Below, in pieces: positions 22,801 to 36,100 of a stretch of DNA of 64,000 nucleotides. This DNA comes from Ifrita kowaldi (taxonomy: Eukaryota > Chordata > Aves > Passeriformes > Cinclosomatidae): positions 180,444 through 244,443 of the forward strand of contig VZRS01005488.1 in NCBI GenBank assembly GCA_013398055.1. The letters are read 5' to 3'. A program made the translations under genes and the position numbers. A model generated the notes under the pieces. It saw only the letters and a list, made by a program, of their open reading frames with translations. It made no database searches and was not told the origin of the DNA. The first letter of the stretch is position 1, and every line of letters starts with the position of its first letter.

Positions 22801-25582
22801 TCCAGGAGTGGTACAGAGCTTGTCGGAAATTACTCAATTTATTGCAAGAAGTTCTGTGGCTGCAGAAACCTTCACAACATCGGGTGATGTTGCTTTGGGG
22901 TTTAACAGTTACACTACATCTCACAACTAAATTACAAAGACTTTGAAATTTTTCTTTTGCTACACCACTAGAGAGACGTACTCTTTCCTAGTACAACCTC
23001 CTGCCCTCTTTCCTTCCTGAAATAAATGCATTGAACAATGCCAAGTACTTCCCAGACAAGACATTATTGTAATCAACCTATTTTCACAATTTATTAACAT
23101 TATGAAAAAATGCAGAATTTTTCAGAACCCAGAAAAAGGCTGTTGCCTCCCAGGAAGAGAAAAGAAAGAAGAAATATGTTGTAGGCATTAGATTAGCTAA
23201 TGCTTTCTCTGTTTTAGCCAAATGATTTACAATTCTGTTTTGAAAATTATTCCTGTATTTCCCATACAGTGCAGGATCAAATCTCTGGAGGAAAAAATAA
23301 TTCACTTAAAATACTGCATTTCTGGCAGTCCGTGTGTTACTGGGGGGAAAACATCCACAAAGAATCAGGCACGGTATTTGTGAATCCTGGTCACTCACAG
23401 AACTGAGCTGTTTGAAATCAATGGATTTTAAGGTGTCCTGATAAGGAGCACTCAAAATTTACAGGTTAGTACATGCAAGACTCACTTCATTTTCCATATC
23501 TCCCTTGTGAACTTTGCCATGTTACTTCACCTTCAAATTTAGTGAGGGGGAAGTAAAAGTTTCTTGAGATTACTGATGAAAAAAGGTACACAGCTCAGAA
23601 TGAATAAGGTCAGAGCATAAGTTTAAACAGGCTTTATGTACTTTCAGGCCTGAAATTTAAGCTCTGCATGTAAAGAAGCTAAAGTCAGTCTGGTTGTATT
23701 TTTACATTCTCAAAAGCAAGTAGAAAGGGGACCATATTGGTTAAAACAGAACTGAGAAAGCAATTCATGTTACATTTCAATTCTGAGACTCTCATAATTA
23801 AAATGTATGATGTTACTTAACCTACTTTATTGTGTTTATAAACATGTAATCCAGTTCTTAGCAATTTCTTAGCATTTTGTGAATGTGGCAAAGTGCTTCT
23901 TTTCCAACAGGTGTTTAACCATGGATTGCCTGCTTAAAATCAAAATGCTTGCATGAAGCTACAAACATCATCAGAACAGCAGGCAACCTAAAAGCAGCCC
24001 AGACAATGCCATGGGAAACCAATGTCATTCACATAAATTTGATGGAGTATTTAGAAAAACAGAAACATAATGCAGAACTGCAATAAAGTAATAATGAACT
24101 GTCAGTCATAATAAAAACAGAAATCATAAGAGAGACAGCAGGTCATAACACTGATTTTTTACCAGACCTCATGGGGTGGTGGCTCCCACGTGACTATTGT
24201 TAAACATATGGTTAAGAAAAACACAGAATATTTTCAGAAGTTCCTTCCAGTTGCTGACACAGATGCTTCTCAATATAATATCTAAAAGGCTATAACATTC
24301 ATGAAAACAATTAGCAAATAGTAATTGTGTTCTATTATACAATATTTACAAGCATTTGACTTATTTATACTCATGTCCCTGCCTGTATATATGACAATTT
24401 TTTTCATAACAGAACATAAACAATTGCTAAAGTTAAAATTTGTCCTGAGATATAACTGAATTTTTGCTTATAAACAGCTTCTACTTTTAAACAGAATTAA
24501 AATCTTCATGTTCTGTTCAGAATAGAAATGGTCTTATGAATAGGCATAAGAGCTTTCTGTATCAGTTATGTAAAAAGAACCAGAGGAAAGGCGCACTGTT
24601 GTACTGAAACAGGAATCCTAGGTGGCTCGCCAAAGCAGAGAGGGGTTACATATGAGAATAAATGCTTTCTGAATATTGTCATATTTATTTTCAGATGTTG
24701 ATTTGCCTTCATTTAAATATTCCCTTAGTCTTTTTATTTGAATTGGTGTTGGCCAAATTATACCTTATTTTTGAGGGTGTTTCAAATCAGTATTATCAGG
24801 AAAGAAACTATGAATAAAGTCACTATGAATAAATCCAAAAGCAAATATTAGAATATATAGTGACGTAAATTGAAAATCACATGGAAAATATAAAGAATTT
24901 AAGTGACATCAACCCACCTCCTATAACATAAAGTTCAAAATCTTCAGTGGCATTGACTAGTTGTATAATCTTTCAATAGAAAAATAAAACTACAGAGATA
25001 ATTGAAACTAATCAAAATTTAACAAGTGTTAGCTATAATCTTGAAAGTAGTTGTTAATTGTCTATAGATGAACTGTTAAGAACATAAAATAAACAAATTC
25101 ATATTAATAATATTATCATTAGGAAATTATCAATTTAGTAATCAAAAATGAGTTCACAGTTTTTGACCTACATATTAAAAAGGAGCTAATTATTCATCTG
25201 TAGTTTCAGAGAACTACACTGTTCATTACAAAACACTGCATAAAACCTTGTAGCATCATGTAAGCAGAATCCTGACTAATCCAGTCCAACAGCCAAACAA
25301 GTAAAGCAAATAAAATAACACTTATCACCATGCTTTTGTCATCATCTTTTAATTTAGAGTTTAAACAAGAATATTGCTAACTGAAGTCACAACAGCTGGA
25401 GAGCAACTCACACTGCAAGTCTCTGAAAAAGAGTCTGTAAGGAAAGTTTGAAAGATAATCAGAAGAAAGGAAACTTAATGCAAGATAGAGGTCATTCCAA
25501 GTGCTAAAAGAAGCAGAAGAAAATGTATAGAGCTGAAAGTGAAAGAAATAAAGGAAGGAAATTTCATGTAGAATTGAATGAA
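19846..25582. other. Unique sequence, possible conserved non-coding patch
   Basis: No gene or repeat recognised. The piece at about 23840-24120 is low in simple repeats and mixes AT-rich core motifs with short GC words, the texture often seen in vertebrate conserved non-coding elements. This is an impression, not a measurement. An open frame at 22689-22946 follows two closely spaced 3' splice-like signals (ends near 22721 and 22742) but has no recognisable product. Confidence 0.45.
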
Positions 25583-26156
25583 TATCGCTTTTTAAATCCA
25601 GGAAGCAGCTAAACACACACAACTGCCTGCTAACTTTTCGCCCTGCTGTGTGAGAGAGAATTGCAATGCTGAAACTGTGAAAACTCATGTGTTGAAATAG
25701 TTTAATAATACAAAAAAGAAAAAAGGTAGATGCCTTTTCCACTCCCTACAAAAAGAAATAAAGTAAACCCAAGAAAAACAAGTGATTAAAAAATCCAACC
25801 ATACTCATTGCTCACCACCAACTAACCAGTGTTCGGCCAGTCCCCAGGCAAGTGCAGTCCCTGCAGATTTTCTCCCCCTCAGTTTTCATTGCTGAGCATG
25901 ACATGTTCTGATCTGTAATATCCCTTTGGATGGTTGGGCTCAGCTGTCCTGGGTGTGTCCCCTCCCAACTCCTTGTGCAGCCCCAGCCTACTCACTGGTG
26001 GGGCAGCGGGGGATAAAAAGCAAGTTTTGATTTTGTGTAAGCACTGCTCAGCAGTAACAAAAACATCCATCTTCATGTTATCAACACTGTTTTCAGCACA
26101 AATCCACACAAGCTACTCTGAATAAAATGCATGCTATTCCATCCAAAACAGGTACA
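25583..26156 (-). mobile_element. ERVL-type solo LTR, near full length, old
   Basis: Read on the minus strand, the element starts at 26156 with a decayed TGTACCTGTTTTGG. It passes through landmarks of the avian ERVL LTR in the right order: GCTGAAAACAGTGTTGATAA (about 26095-26076), TACTGCTGAGCAGTGCTTAC (26058-26039), a CCAGGACAGCTGA-like stretch (about 25955-25940) and TCATGCTCAGCA (25901-25890). It ends with a TTTAGCTGCTTCCTGGATTT segment (25611-25592). Length is about 574 bp. No internal retroviral sequence or partner LTR adjoins, and no intact target duplication was found, so the boundaries are approximate. Open frames on it are not genes. Confidence 0.8.
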
Positions 26157-29100
26157 AAAGCTTCAGAGGATAAGACCTAAAAGACCTCAGCACTGAAACA
26201 AAAAGGAAGTTAAGAATTCCAAAAGACTCTGAAGGTGAACTTCAAGTTGTATAAGGCTAGAGATCAGAGGGGATTGGAGACAGATGTGTGAGGTGAATTT
26301 AGTAAAACAATAAGGGAAGTGATTCCAGTATATACCCTGGAGAAATCTACTGGTTATGAAGGGAATTGGCTAGCAACACACTAGAAGAACATCAATTAAT
26401 ATCATTATTTTTATAGAATGCAGCTAATATGTCAGGAAGTTTCCTTGCTTTTTGTTCTGATTTCTGTCCGTAATTCTTGCACATCAAACAGTCTTTTTGC
26501 AAATCTCAGATTCACTTAGAAGTGCTCCCACCCTTCTCTCTTGCTCTGCTACTAAGGCACAATGGCCATTCTCTTTTTGTATTATCTTTTCTGAGTCATG
26601 ATCTCATGCTGAATAACATAGTTCATTCCCCCTTCTGCTCAAGATGATGTTAAAGTAGTTTTAGGAACATACCTATGTAAAATTATAGATAATTCTATAT
26701 AAAATGACATTTTCTCAGGTTTGAAATCTCATTCTATTTGAAGCAGGTTGCTCTTGTTGCAGAGAAGTGTAGGCCCTTGGAGCAAGATCTGCTTACAGAA
26801 ATACTCAATTCTTTTCTGTATTTATGCTTTCTAAGAAGCAACTTATCATGTCAAAGTAATTTAATGACCATTACTTCATATATTTGCTCTCCATTGCTAA
26901 TATCAACAAATCCTGGCCACTTTCCTCTTTTCTGCTTAAACATTCTAATGAAAATATTTATTAGCTCTGGTCTCACAACCAGGATTATGAATTTTCAGGC
27001 CAGCTTCCCCAGACACAGAGAACACCTGAACGTAAAGGTGAGAGATAAAAAGACTGTGTCGTAAGTAAGGGAGAATCTTTCTCCTGATTCTCAGTTCCCA
27101 GGCAACATTCATCTCAAGATGAGACCTTGAAGTGATAGAAACACAGACCCAGAAAACTATTTCACATCAATACTTAAGACACACTTATATTCTATTTTCC
27201 TCTGTCCTTTGAAGGAGCTGAGACAAACTTTCAGATGAATAAGATACTTTTAAAATACATATAATAGGCATATTTTGAAAGGGGAAAATGCGATATAGAT
27301 TCCAGGATTATAATGATGATGCTCATTAAATGAAAGAACAACTCAAATGAAGGACTCAAATAATGCTGATTGCTTAAGGCAGGAAAATAGAAATGAACAA
27401 GTATTTTTTAATAATTGGTTTAAAATTAAAGAAACACTTAAATCAGAAGTTTTTATGGTTATTAATGTTGTTTAATTTCTTATGACGGGTGGTGATGGGA
27501 ACACTGAAAATTAAGTAAGTTTGACATCCTGAAAATTAAAGGAAAAAATAAAGCAGTGGAACAGAGCTCCGATCTCCCCATACCCATAGCATTCTATACT
27601 GAACACCTGAAAGATGAGAGAGGCATTAAGAATACTTATAGGAAATAATTGTATCTCCCCAATACATATCAATTTCTCTACCCTATTTCTTTTCCTTCTT
27701 ACTGCCTGCAGGGGACAGACTGGAGCAACACAAGTGAACATAATGGGAATTTCCAGCATATTTTGAGATTGTAAATTAGTGTCAGTTGTGTTATCTCAGG
27801 AGTCAGGCATTGAACCAATTCAGGTTTGAATATTACTTTCTTACAACCGTGGTTGTTATGATGACAGTAGCAAATATCAGGCCATGAATCTACTAACAGT
27901 GCAATAATTGTAGCACAAGGACTCAGACAAATGTTGTAAACTCTGCACAGCTTTAAGGTTACAGTACACTGGTAATTCTCGGTGCCAGCACTGCAAGGAT
28001 AGGAATTGTCTATTCTTAGGAACATTTTTACAGTGACTAACCTGTATTCCTGACAGTAGCAACCCACAAAAGTAAACTTTGATTTCCTAAGACAATTCCT
28101 ACATTGAGGAGGCATTTAAATATAGCAGTGATCAGAGGACCATAACTTCCTTTTCTCCTCCTGCCTGACACGACTTATTTCAGCAATAGAAAGCATAAAA
28201 CTTGAGAAGAAAACGCTCTCCACAACAGCCAGTGCAAGATGGCCACTAGATGCTTTGGAAGCAAATAAGAGCCAAATAATGTGCCCACACTTTCAGTAGA
28301 AATGTGTTTATTTTCTTGCACTAAGAATCATGATATAAAGAGAAACCAGACGTTTCTAGAAATAGGTCTTTGTAAAGTTATAACAGAAGCTTATGGCAAG
28401 TATAAAAGAACTTAATAAGAGACAAAAAACTTCATGTTTGAAGACTGATCTAATATTTAATTCCTAAGGGCAAGGGAGACAGCTAAGATCTCTGGGAAAG
28501 GGTACATCATTAACAGCCTTTCTTGAATGCTAGTTTCAAGAACCTTTACCTGACCACTTTCAAACCTCTGATGGATGCTGTACTGCATAAATGACCAGGT
28601 AATATTCTGAGGAATCAATTTGGGGCACCACAAATATGCATTAGTCAAAATAAAAAGTTTCTGTGATTTGCTAGATCAATATTAAAAATAACTGCAATTT
28701 TATATCAAAATACCTCATTTACCAGGATTTCAATTTAAATCATCATTGTACTTAAACTCCTTAAGCAAAATCAAAACAAAAACTCCTAAGAGCAAAAATA
28801 ATCCACATTCTCTTTACTCAACACAACTGGGCACAGGAGCAGCAAATGGAGATGTTTCATTTTGGGAGGGATTATTTACATGCTGCAGGACAGCATGTGA
28901 AAAAATGGATGGGCTGGATGGCGCAGTGGGGAGGTTATTACTCCAGCAAATTGACTGAACATTTCCAGTACTCAGAGACCCCACATATAAGATGGCTTAC
29001 ACTGCTGGCCTGAGCAATGCAGCAACAGGTAGTTCATTACAGAAGATTAGGACATAGATACACAAGGTCAACAGACTAATTCAGCTTCTGTGCTTCTATT

Positions 29101-32100
29101 TTATTTTTTGGTCACTGTTGTCTCTAAGAATATATTTTCTTGTCTGTTGACCAGCACAGTGTTAGGATAAATATGAAAGTTATGAGAAATTTCAATGTCC
29201 TGTAACCTAATAACTCTCACCATTGCTAAGATTGTTCTTGAGTCTGCCTGAATTTATCATTTTTTAATTTATTTCTACAAAATACATCAACTGTGTTTTT
29301 ACTGGAAGCTAGTAACACTAGTCTGTTTGAAGGTCAGGAAAAAGATTCTTTCAGTTTAATTTTATATGTCCTAGAAACAGTTTCTTAGCCAGCTACAGTG
29401 CTGATGGAAATTGGCAATTTTCAGAAAGATGAATTTTCACTTCTGCAGCACTCTGTGAAACACCTTCTAATGTAAAGATTAATTGGAGCAGAAATAGCTC
29501 TGACTATACCATTTAAGCTCCTGTCAAAACTATTTTGTCAGAGAATTTGAAAGAATCCCCCCCAAAATGCATATGATTTAGAATTAACATAGCGGTATGG
29601 GAACAGGATATATTATTAAGAACATTTCTGAACATGCCACATCTCTAAGGGAATCCATAAAAAGGATTTTAAGAAGGGAAAAAAGATGAGGGCTTCTCTG
29701 AAAGTGAAAAGGGGGAAAAAAGGCATAGTATGAGAAGCAGGAGAGAAAATATTTCCAGGATGCTGGTAAATTTTGATGCTTTGAAGGTGTCCTGAACAAC
29801 AAAGACATGGTATGTGGCATACAGAGAGCCAGAGAGGGGAATATCTGGATGAGGGTCAGTTTGCTCTTGGGTCAGCAAAGAAGAGCAGACAGTCACGGCT
29901 GTAAACAAAGTCTTAATACAAGAACAGAGGAAAAAAATCTAAGTAATCTGGAATGTGGAGTTTGTCAAAGACAATGCAAAAGAAGCTTAATCCAAGAAAG
30001 AGAGTAGTAGCTGCTGAAAGTTGTTTTCTTTCTTATATTCTGAAGAGTGATTATGTCACCTCCACGTTGTACACTAAATGCTTAATCTCTACTGTCTAAA
30101 CCCGTATTTTTCATTCCACAGCACAGGTCCAAACTATACAATTCAAGGCAATAAATATGCAGCGGAAAAGTTTCTACTTATTTTCCTATAATTAGCATAG
30201 ATAAATTATTTTGTTTTGTTTAAACCTCAGAAGTTAAGTAAAAATTGCTCATGAAATTACAGAGCAGAAGCTGTTCAAAATGTATGAGAGTTTCTGAGTA
30301 GGGGAGAAAAGGCAGTTAAAGAAAGTAGTAGTGGAAGAAAGCAACATCCTGTGTGTCCTGTGTCTGTGGAACACAATAACACAGTCATTTTTCAGCAAAG
30401 AGGTACATTTATTTAAAAACTACAGTCTTGCCACTGAATTGCATTTTCACTCACTTGATATAAGCAGCTCAGCAGATCCACTCTGTGTCTTTCCCGCCTG
30501 CTAGGTAATTACAACTGTGAAGTTATAAGAAGGAAAAAAATTCCTTTATTAGCCATTTTTCTGTGCAGCTGTAAGAAAGGCTGAGTTGTTTCACTAGCAT
30601 GAACATGGTTATATAACCCCAAGTCATACCACAGGTATGGAGGGGGGAAATAAACTCTAGCAGACGTTGTCACTCAAGCACAGCCAATCTCCTTAAATGC
30701 GGGTAGGCAACTACAGTGTAGATTTGAGGTAGATATCACAATGCCGGCCTACTGAAAGTGGAGCAGAAACAGTATCCAGAAGTATACCATTAGCAATTAA
30801 ATACCAATACAGGAAAATTATGAGTAAATTCTGCTCTAAGACTGGATTTTTGTCTACAGAAACTGTTTAAAGGTGAAATACTGTGGCACATCACAGTGCA
30901 CAATGATTAAGATGCAAGTCTGATATTTCAAAATGCTTTATTCTTGGCTCTAGTATGTATTCACCGTGCACAGTAATTCTCTGTCCTCAAAAGTTAAAGA
31001 GAACACTAGAAAGATTTACTTTTTTTTAGCACCCAAGGGAATTAGGAACTTCAATGGCTTTTAATGTAAAATATCCTGAAGTCATATAAGCACATTATAA
31101 AATTTAAAACAGAGAAAAAGAAACAGAAACTTCATTTTGATGCTTCTAAAAGTATTTTTCTAGAAAAAATTTAACAAAATTGACTCCATTTTATTTGAAC
31201 GTCACTTTGTATTTCAAGAGAAAATTGCTCTGCCAAGGGAATGTACGAATATAGAGAAAGGTTTGATTTGGGAAGGAAAAAAACTGAAGCCAAAACAAAC
31301 AAACACCTTCCTTTGTGAGTTGTTCAATTCATATTCCCTCCGTTTGACTGACTATAAAGCACTTTGTATTACATGAAATACATGCAAGACAGGAATAAAA
31401 TTAAATTTTTCTCCTGAAGACTCTATAAAGCAATGCAGCAGCCTGCTGAACTCAAAATACCTTTTGCTAAGACTATCATCAGATGTGCTGGAAGTATTGA
31501 AGTAGGTGGCTGGATGTGAACATCTTTAAGGAGTGGGCAATCAGACTCTGTCCCTGAAATCACAGCAGCTAAAAGGATTTTATCTAAAAAGATGCACCAC
31601 TTTATCATTACCTACACCACAGCATATTTCACAATATATTGGAGCAAACTTGAAACACATAGAACAAACTGGGAAAAAAATCAGCTATGAGGACAAAAGC
31701 ATAAAAGACCAAATTCAAAAGCAGTACTGTCTGTAATAATGTGTTGGTCGCTTTGACAGCTGACATCCCTCAGTGGGAAACTAAGTAACACTGTACCAAT
31801 GGTGACTTTAGCTCAGCTTTGAAAAAACTCATCCATCCCCATACTATGTTTTCAGGACAGGGACAAAAAAATACAGCGGACTACAATGCACAGTTCGGAT
31901 TTTCATCATGTTTTTATGTATAAAACATTGTTAATTAAATTCAATTATGATAAACTTCCAGTAAAAACTAAATAGAGTTTTGTGATATCTTTGCATGAAT
32001 ACAATGATTTCTTGGGGGTAGAGGTCTCAGTTTAATAAACCAATGAACTTTTCAGTTCAGCGTAGAATATCCCACTGATAATCCTTCAGATATAATTTCT

Positions 32101-32777
32101 TAACAGTTTAGGGGGAGACGATAGAGAGATGATGTTTATCAATGCTGTTGGAGAAAGAGCTTTATTGTTGCTATTGTAATAAATATATATTTTTTACTTT
32201 CTTTTGTCATACCATACAATTAGCAGGCTTTAAGCGTTCAGACTGGACAACTAAGCTTCCTCTGTTCTGCATCAACAACTTGCCATAAGGAAGGGGAAAA
32301 AAAAGGGCTGCAATCACATCAAAATAAATTTGCATGAAACTAAGTAGGTATTAAGGTTTCACAGGGCAAGCCACAGTAGCTGATTGGATCACAGAAGGAT
32401 GTGTTTCTGCAGTCTTGAGTAAAAGAAATTGTGATCCAAATAGTCTCTAAAAAAAATGCCCTTACCCTAAGGGAAAAAAAACCTACCACATAGTGGGATT
32501 TCCAGTGGAGAGAAGGGTGAGGTTTTTCTGTGTTGTCCCTTTTTATGTTCCATTCTGATATCTCCCATGAAATCTGAGAAGAGGCAAACTGCCAAGTCTG
32601 GCAGGAAGCCTTATGTCTCTACTGAGAAGCAGTGTATCCCCAAAGAATTGGGAGACAAAACTCAAAATATAGTTATAAGAGAACTTTTACACAAAAGCTG
32701 ATTTGTTAGCTTTTAATTACTGAAAAAAACCACATTATTTTCTTTCTCAATGCAAAAAAAGACAAGAATAAACAGAA
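26157..32777. other. Unique sequence with one exon-like segment
   Basis: No repeat family or known gene recognised in 6.6 kb. The segment 26763-27060 has splice-like borders and is listed separately. The minus-strand open frame at 27699-28115 is cysteine-rich but matches nothing known. The block 28800-28990 is slightly GC-richer and featureless. Confidence 0.45.
26763..27060 (+). other. Candidate internal exon (275 or 298 nt)
   Basis: A pyrimidine-rich stretch ending TTGTTGCAG at 26762 is a fair acceptor. Two good donors follow: AAG|GTGAGA with GT at 27038 and GTAAGT at 27061-27066. One plus-strand frame stays open from 26738 to 27061. The encoded peptide has no recognised domain, and its amino-acid mix (Leu, Ile, Phe and Ser rich) is what AT-rich non-coding DNA gives. 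It could be an exon of an untranslated RNA or chance. Confidence 0.18.
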
Positions 32778-33182
32778 GCAAGTCCAGTGAAGGGCCACTG
32801 CAATGGTCAGGGTTAGATTCACTTGTCCTGTGAGGAGAAAGTGAGGGAGCTGGGATGGCTCAGAACAAATAACTTGGGGGGCTGGGAGGTGGCAGGGACA
32901 GTTTCTACAGGAGAATATCTTCACAGTGGTGTAAGGGAGAAAGTCAAGAAAGAATGCACAAGCTGAAACAAGAGAGGTTCTGGCTTCTCTGTCATGAGAA
33001 AAATCAAGCTTCAAATGAGGCTGCCCACAGAAACTACTGTCTTAGTGTCCCTGGAGGTTTTCAAGACTCCTCTGGGTAAGGTCATGAGCAACCTAGTCTG
33101 ACCCCAAGCTGCCCTGGCTTTGAGCAGGAGGCTTGACCACCAGTGCTCCCTTCCAACCTCAACCACCCCATAATGCTTTATT
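32778..33182 (+). mobile_element. CR1 LINE fragment (3' part)
   Basis: The fragment begins at a GTCCAGTGAAGGGCCAC segment and continues through GTGAGGAGAAAGTGAGGGAG, a GGAGAATATCTTC piece, GAAACAAGAGAGGTTCTGG and GTCCCTGGAGGTTTTCAAGA. It ends in the CTTCCAACC 3' region near 33170. The order and strand match CR1 sense. About 405 bp remain, with many substitutions, so the copy is old. The terminal ATTCTATG repeats have decayed. Confidence 0.85.
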
Positions 33183-36100
33183 ACATATGGAAAAATTCTA
33201 TATTAAGTACATTATATTAATATGTGTGTATTATAAGTTACAAAAATCCATTCCCTTAATGGTTTAGCTGAAGCAATCTGAGAGCTTTCAATGTCCCCTT
33301 TCTGTGATCAGAAGTAGGCAGGCCTTAAGCTAGGGTGAAGGATTCTTTTTGGAGAAAGATTCTTTAGTTTTTTGGAGACAGATTCATTAGTTAAAGGGTT
33401 TTTTTCTTATCTCTTAAAGAGTGAGTTCTGCTCTGAAACTTTATCCAGTAACAATTACATTACACATGCTTTGTGTGTGTGAGAGAACACATTCTATTTC
33501 AGACTTAAAGACCTATTAGTTTTCTCTAGGTGCAAGCACCCCACCTTCAACTTACAGCTACCAGCCAACATGATTTGCTTTCCTAAAAATCCCATTTCAC
33601 TTTCATATTAACATAATATGAATAATCCTTTGTAGTAGATTCTACCAGTTCTTTCAAGCCTAGCTTATTTCTGAGAAGTTAGAATCTTCCCAACTAGTAG
33701 TAGTCCTACTTCAGTTGATTTAAAACATTTTTGAAAACATTTTGTTTTAAACTTTGCCGTTTGTGGTAATAATTAGAATATCCTGTGTATTACACTGATG
33801 TCTTCTCTTAATGAGTTCTGCTATATTATCTTCTGAATACTTCTTAAACATTGTCTTAAATGAAAATTTAAGCTGCCGGCAAAGACTGATCTTGCTACTG
33901 AAGCACTCTTTCATCTGCATTGCAAATTAGCAGCTAAGAACATGTCTACCTGGAAATTATGCAGCATAGGTATGGAAATCTTACAAGATCTAGGATGAGG
34001 TTATTCTTCCATGAAATCCACGAACCTGAGACGTAAGCATAGCTTTATTCCACAAGAATACTCTCATTTCTTTCACATGCTTAGTAAATATTATATGACA
34101 TTAAAAGAATATATTTCAAGGCCCGAGTCTCATTTCATTTTTGAAACTGTGTCCATGGTGCTTTATAACTGCACATTAACTAAGATTTCAGTGATAAAAT
34201 GGGCCTAAGTATCGAGGAGCTATTAGAATTCACACACAGAAACACAGGACCAAGCTCAGAAACCACGTTGGTTACATCACAGGTCATCTCTATTGTTTCT
34301 CTTTCCAGACAAAAAAAAAAACTGTAACAGCTTGTTTGAATCAGATTCAAATACCTATTTTTGAATTAAGAGTACATATTTAAAAATATGCTTAAAATTG
34401 ACTATAACTGTTTTTGTTAAACACTGCTTTCAAAAAAAAAAAAAATCAATAATATATTTAGACAAAAATTGGCCTAAACACAGTAAAACAAACAGCTCCA
34501 AAAATATTCTAGGAAGAAAATCTTTATTTCCCTACACTTTGTGCTAGCTTGACTCAATCAGTCACTAAACTGCCTAAACAAAGTTACTATTCTGTTCTAG
34601 CCACTGAAATTAGTTTGGCACTTGTGCTGCAGCTTCTGTTGTGTTGGGGTAATCAGTCTGGATGACAGCTCTACCACTGGTTAGGTGGACAAGTAATTAT
34701 GACAAGCAACTATTTTTCCACTACCATGTAGGAACACAAAATACAACTTGATCATATCTTGTATTGGCTGTATGGACCATGCTTCTAAATGTCATCAAGC
34801 CAAACCAGCCAGCCCCCTGGATATTTGCTTTTTTTACCTTCTCATAGCAGTAATGGCTGAACAGAGCAGTAAAATTGCCAGCATATCACCATCCAATTTT
34901 GGGGGGTTTTATTTGTTAAAGAAGGCTGGAGCTTCAAATGTGACAAAACAAATTAGTTTGGTGGCTGCAATTCAGACCTCATTCAAGTAGCAACGGAGTC
35001 AATAAAACCACCCAAATTCAGAAATGTGGTGTTTTCCTTAGAAGACTGCATTAAGTAAACAGAAAAAGAAGGTCCTTGCCCTCCTGCTGCGGTTTCTTCA
35101 CATCATTATAACACGTCAATAAATCTGTCTGAGCACCTGCCTGTTGTTATTGGCTATAAATCCCACAGTATTACCAACCACTCCAATTTCATTTTAGCAA
35201 CCGTCTGTTACTGATTTAATGCTCTATGTTTCAAAGAGTTGCATCTTCAGTTGAAGATGTCTAGAAACACTGAGGCTAACAAATCAGCTTCTGAAAAGGA
35301 TTAGAGACAGTTGTCGTCTTGAAAACGCTACTTTACATTCAGAAAGGTTACTGATATCCTCAAAACATAGTAATTATCAGTACTAGGAGACTGGAATCAG
35401 TGAGTCTTCCTCCCATGCAAAGTCTCGAGACCTTGGATTGAACAGCACTAGTAAAGAAGGACATTCTACTGTGCCATGTTACATTACATGTTTTTTCAGT
35501 TTTTATTTCTAGCCTCATTTTGTTTCATAGACGAACGGTGAGGCCACATTTGCAACTTTGATAAAGAACAATCTATGTGCAATCTCTTCCTTAAGAACAT
35601 AATTTAAAGCTATTACAAGATCATCTCTCAATCAACATTTCGATAAATTTAGCATACTGAATTTATCAAGTCTTTCAGTGGTAATGGTTCCCAGATTACA
35701 GGCCTTTCTTGAATCTCTTCTCTGAATTCATCTCAGCAATTTACATTTGCATAACAGGACAGCCAATTTGGACATTGATATATGGAGTAGTTCCATTGAT
35801 GTACAGAAAAACAATATTTTTCTTGTACCTTCACTGTCTTGCTTGATGTTTGCCTTCTAACTCAACATTTTTGTGATAGAGGATATTTAAATGCCCCTGA
35901 GAAACCAGCACAAGATCTCATGAAGTAAAACATGAGGCAAAATACTTTTAACTACTTATATATTTCTAGCAAAAATCAAGAGTCCAGACATTAACATGCT
36001 TTATATTTTCTGCTTCATTTAATGCGGGAACATACAAAACTCATTTAACTACTCACTGCAGCACTTTGTGACTATTTCTACCAGGAATCTTCTAACTCTA

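Noticed and set aside
25377..26125. Open frames of 63-121 codons around 25.4-26.1 kb
   Set aside because: They fall wholly or partly on the old ERVL LTR, which is non-coding. The part outside it has no recognisable domain.
27699..28115. Minus-strand 138-codon cysteine-rich frame
   Set aside because: No recognisable domain, no transcript signals, and overlapping frames of similar length exist in the same place.
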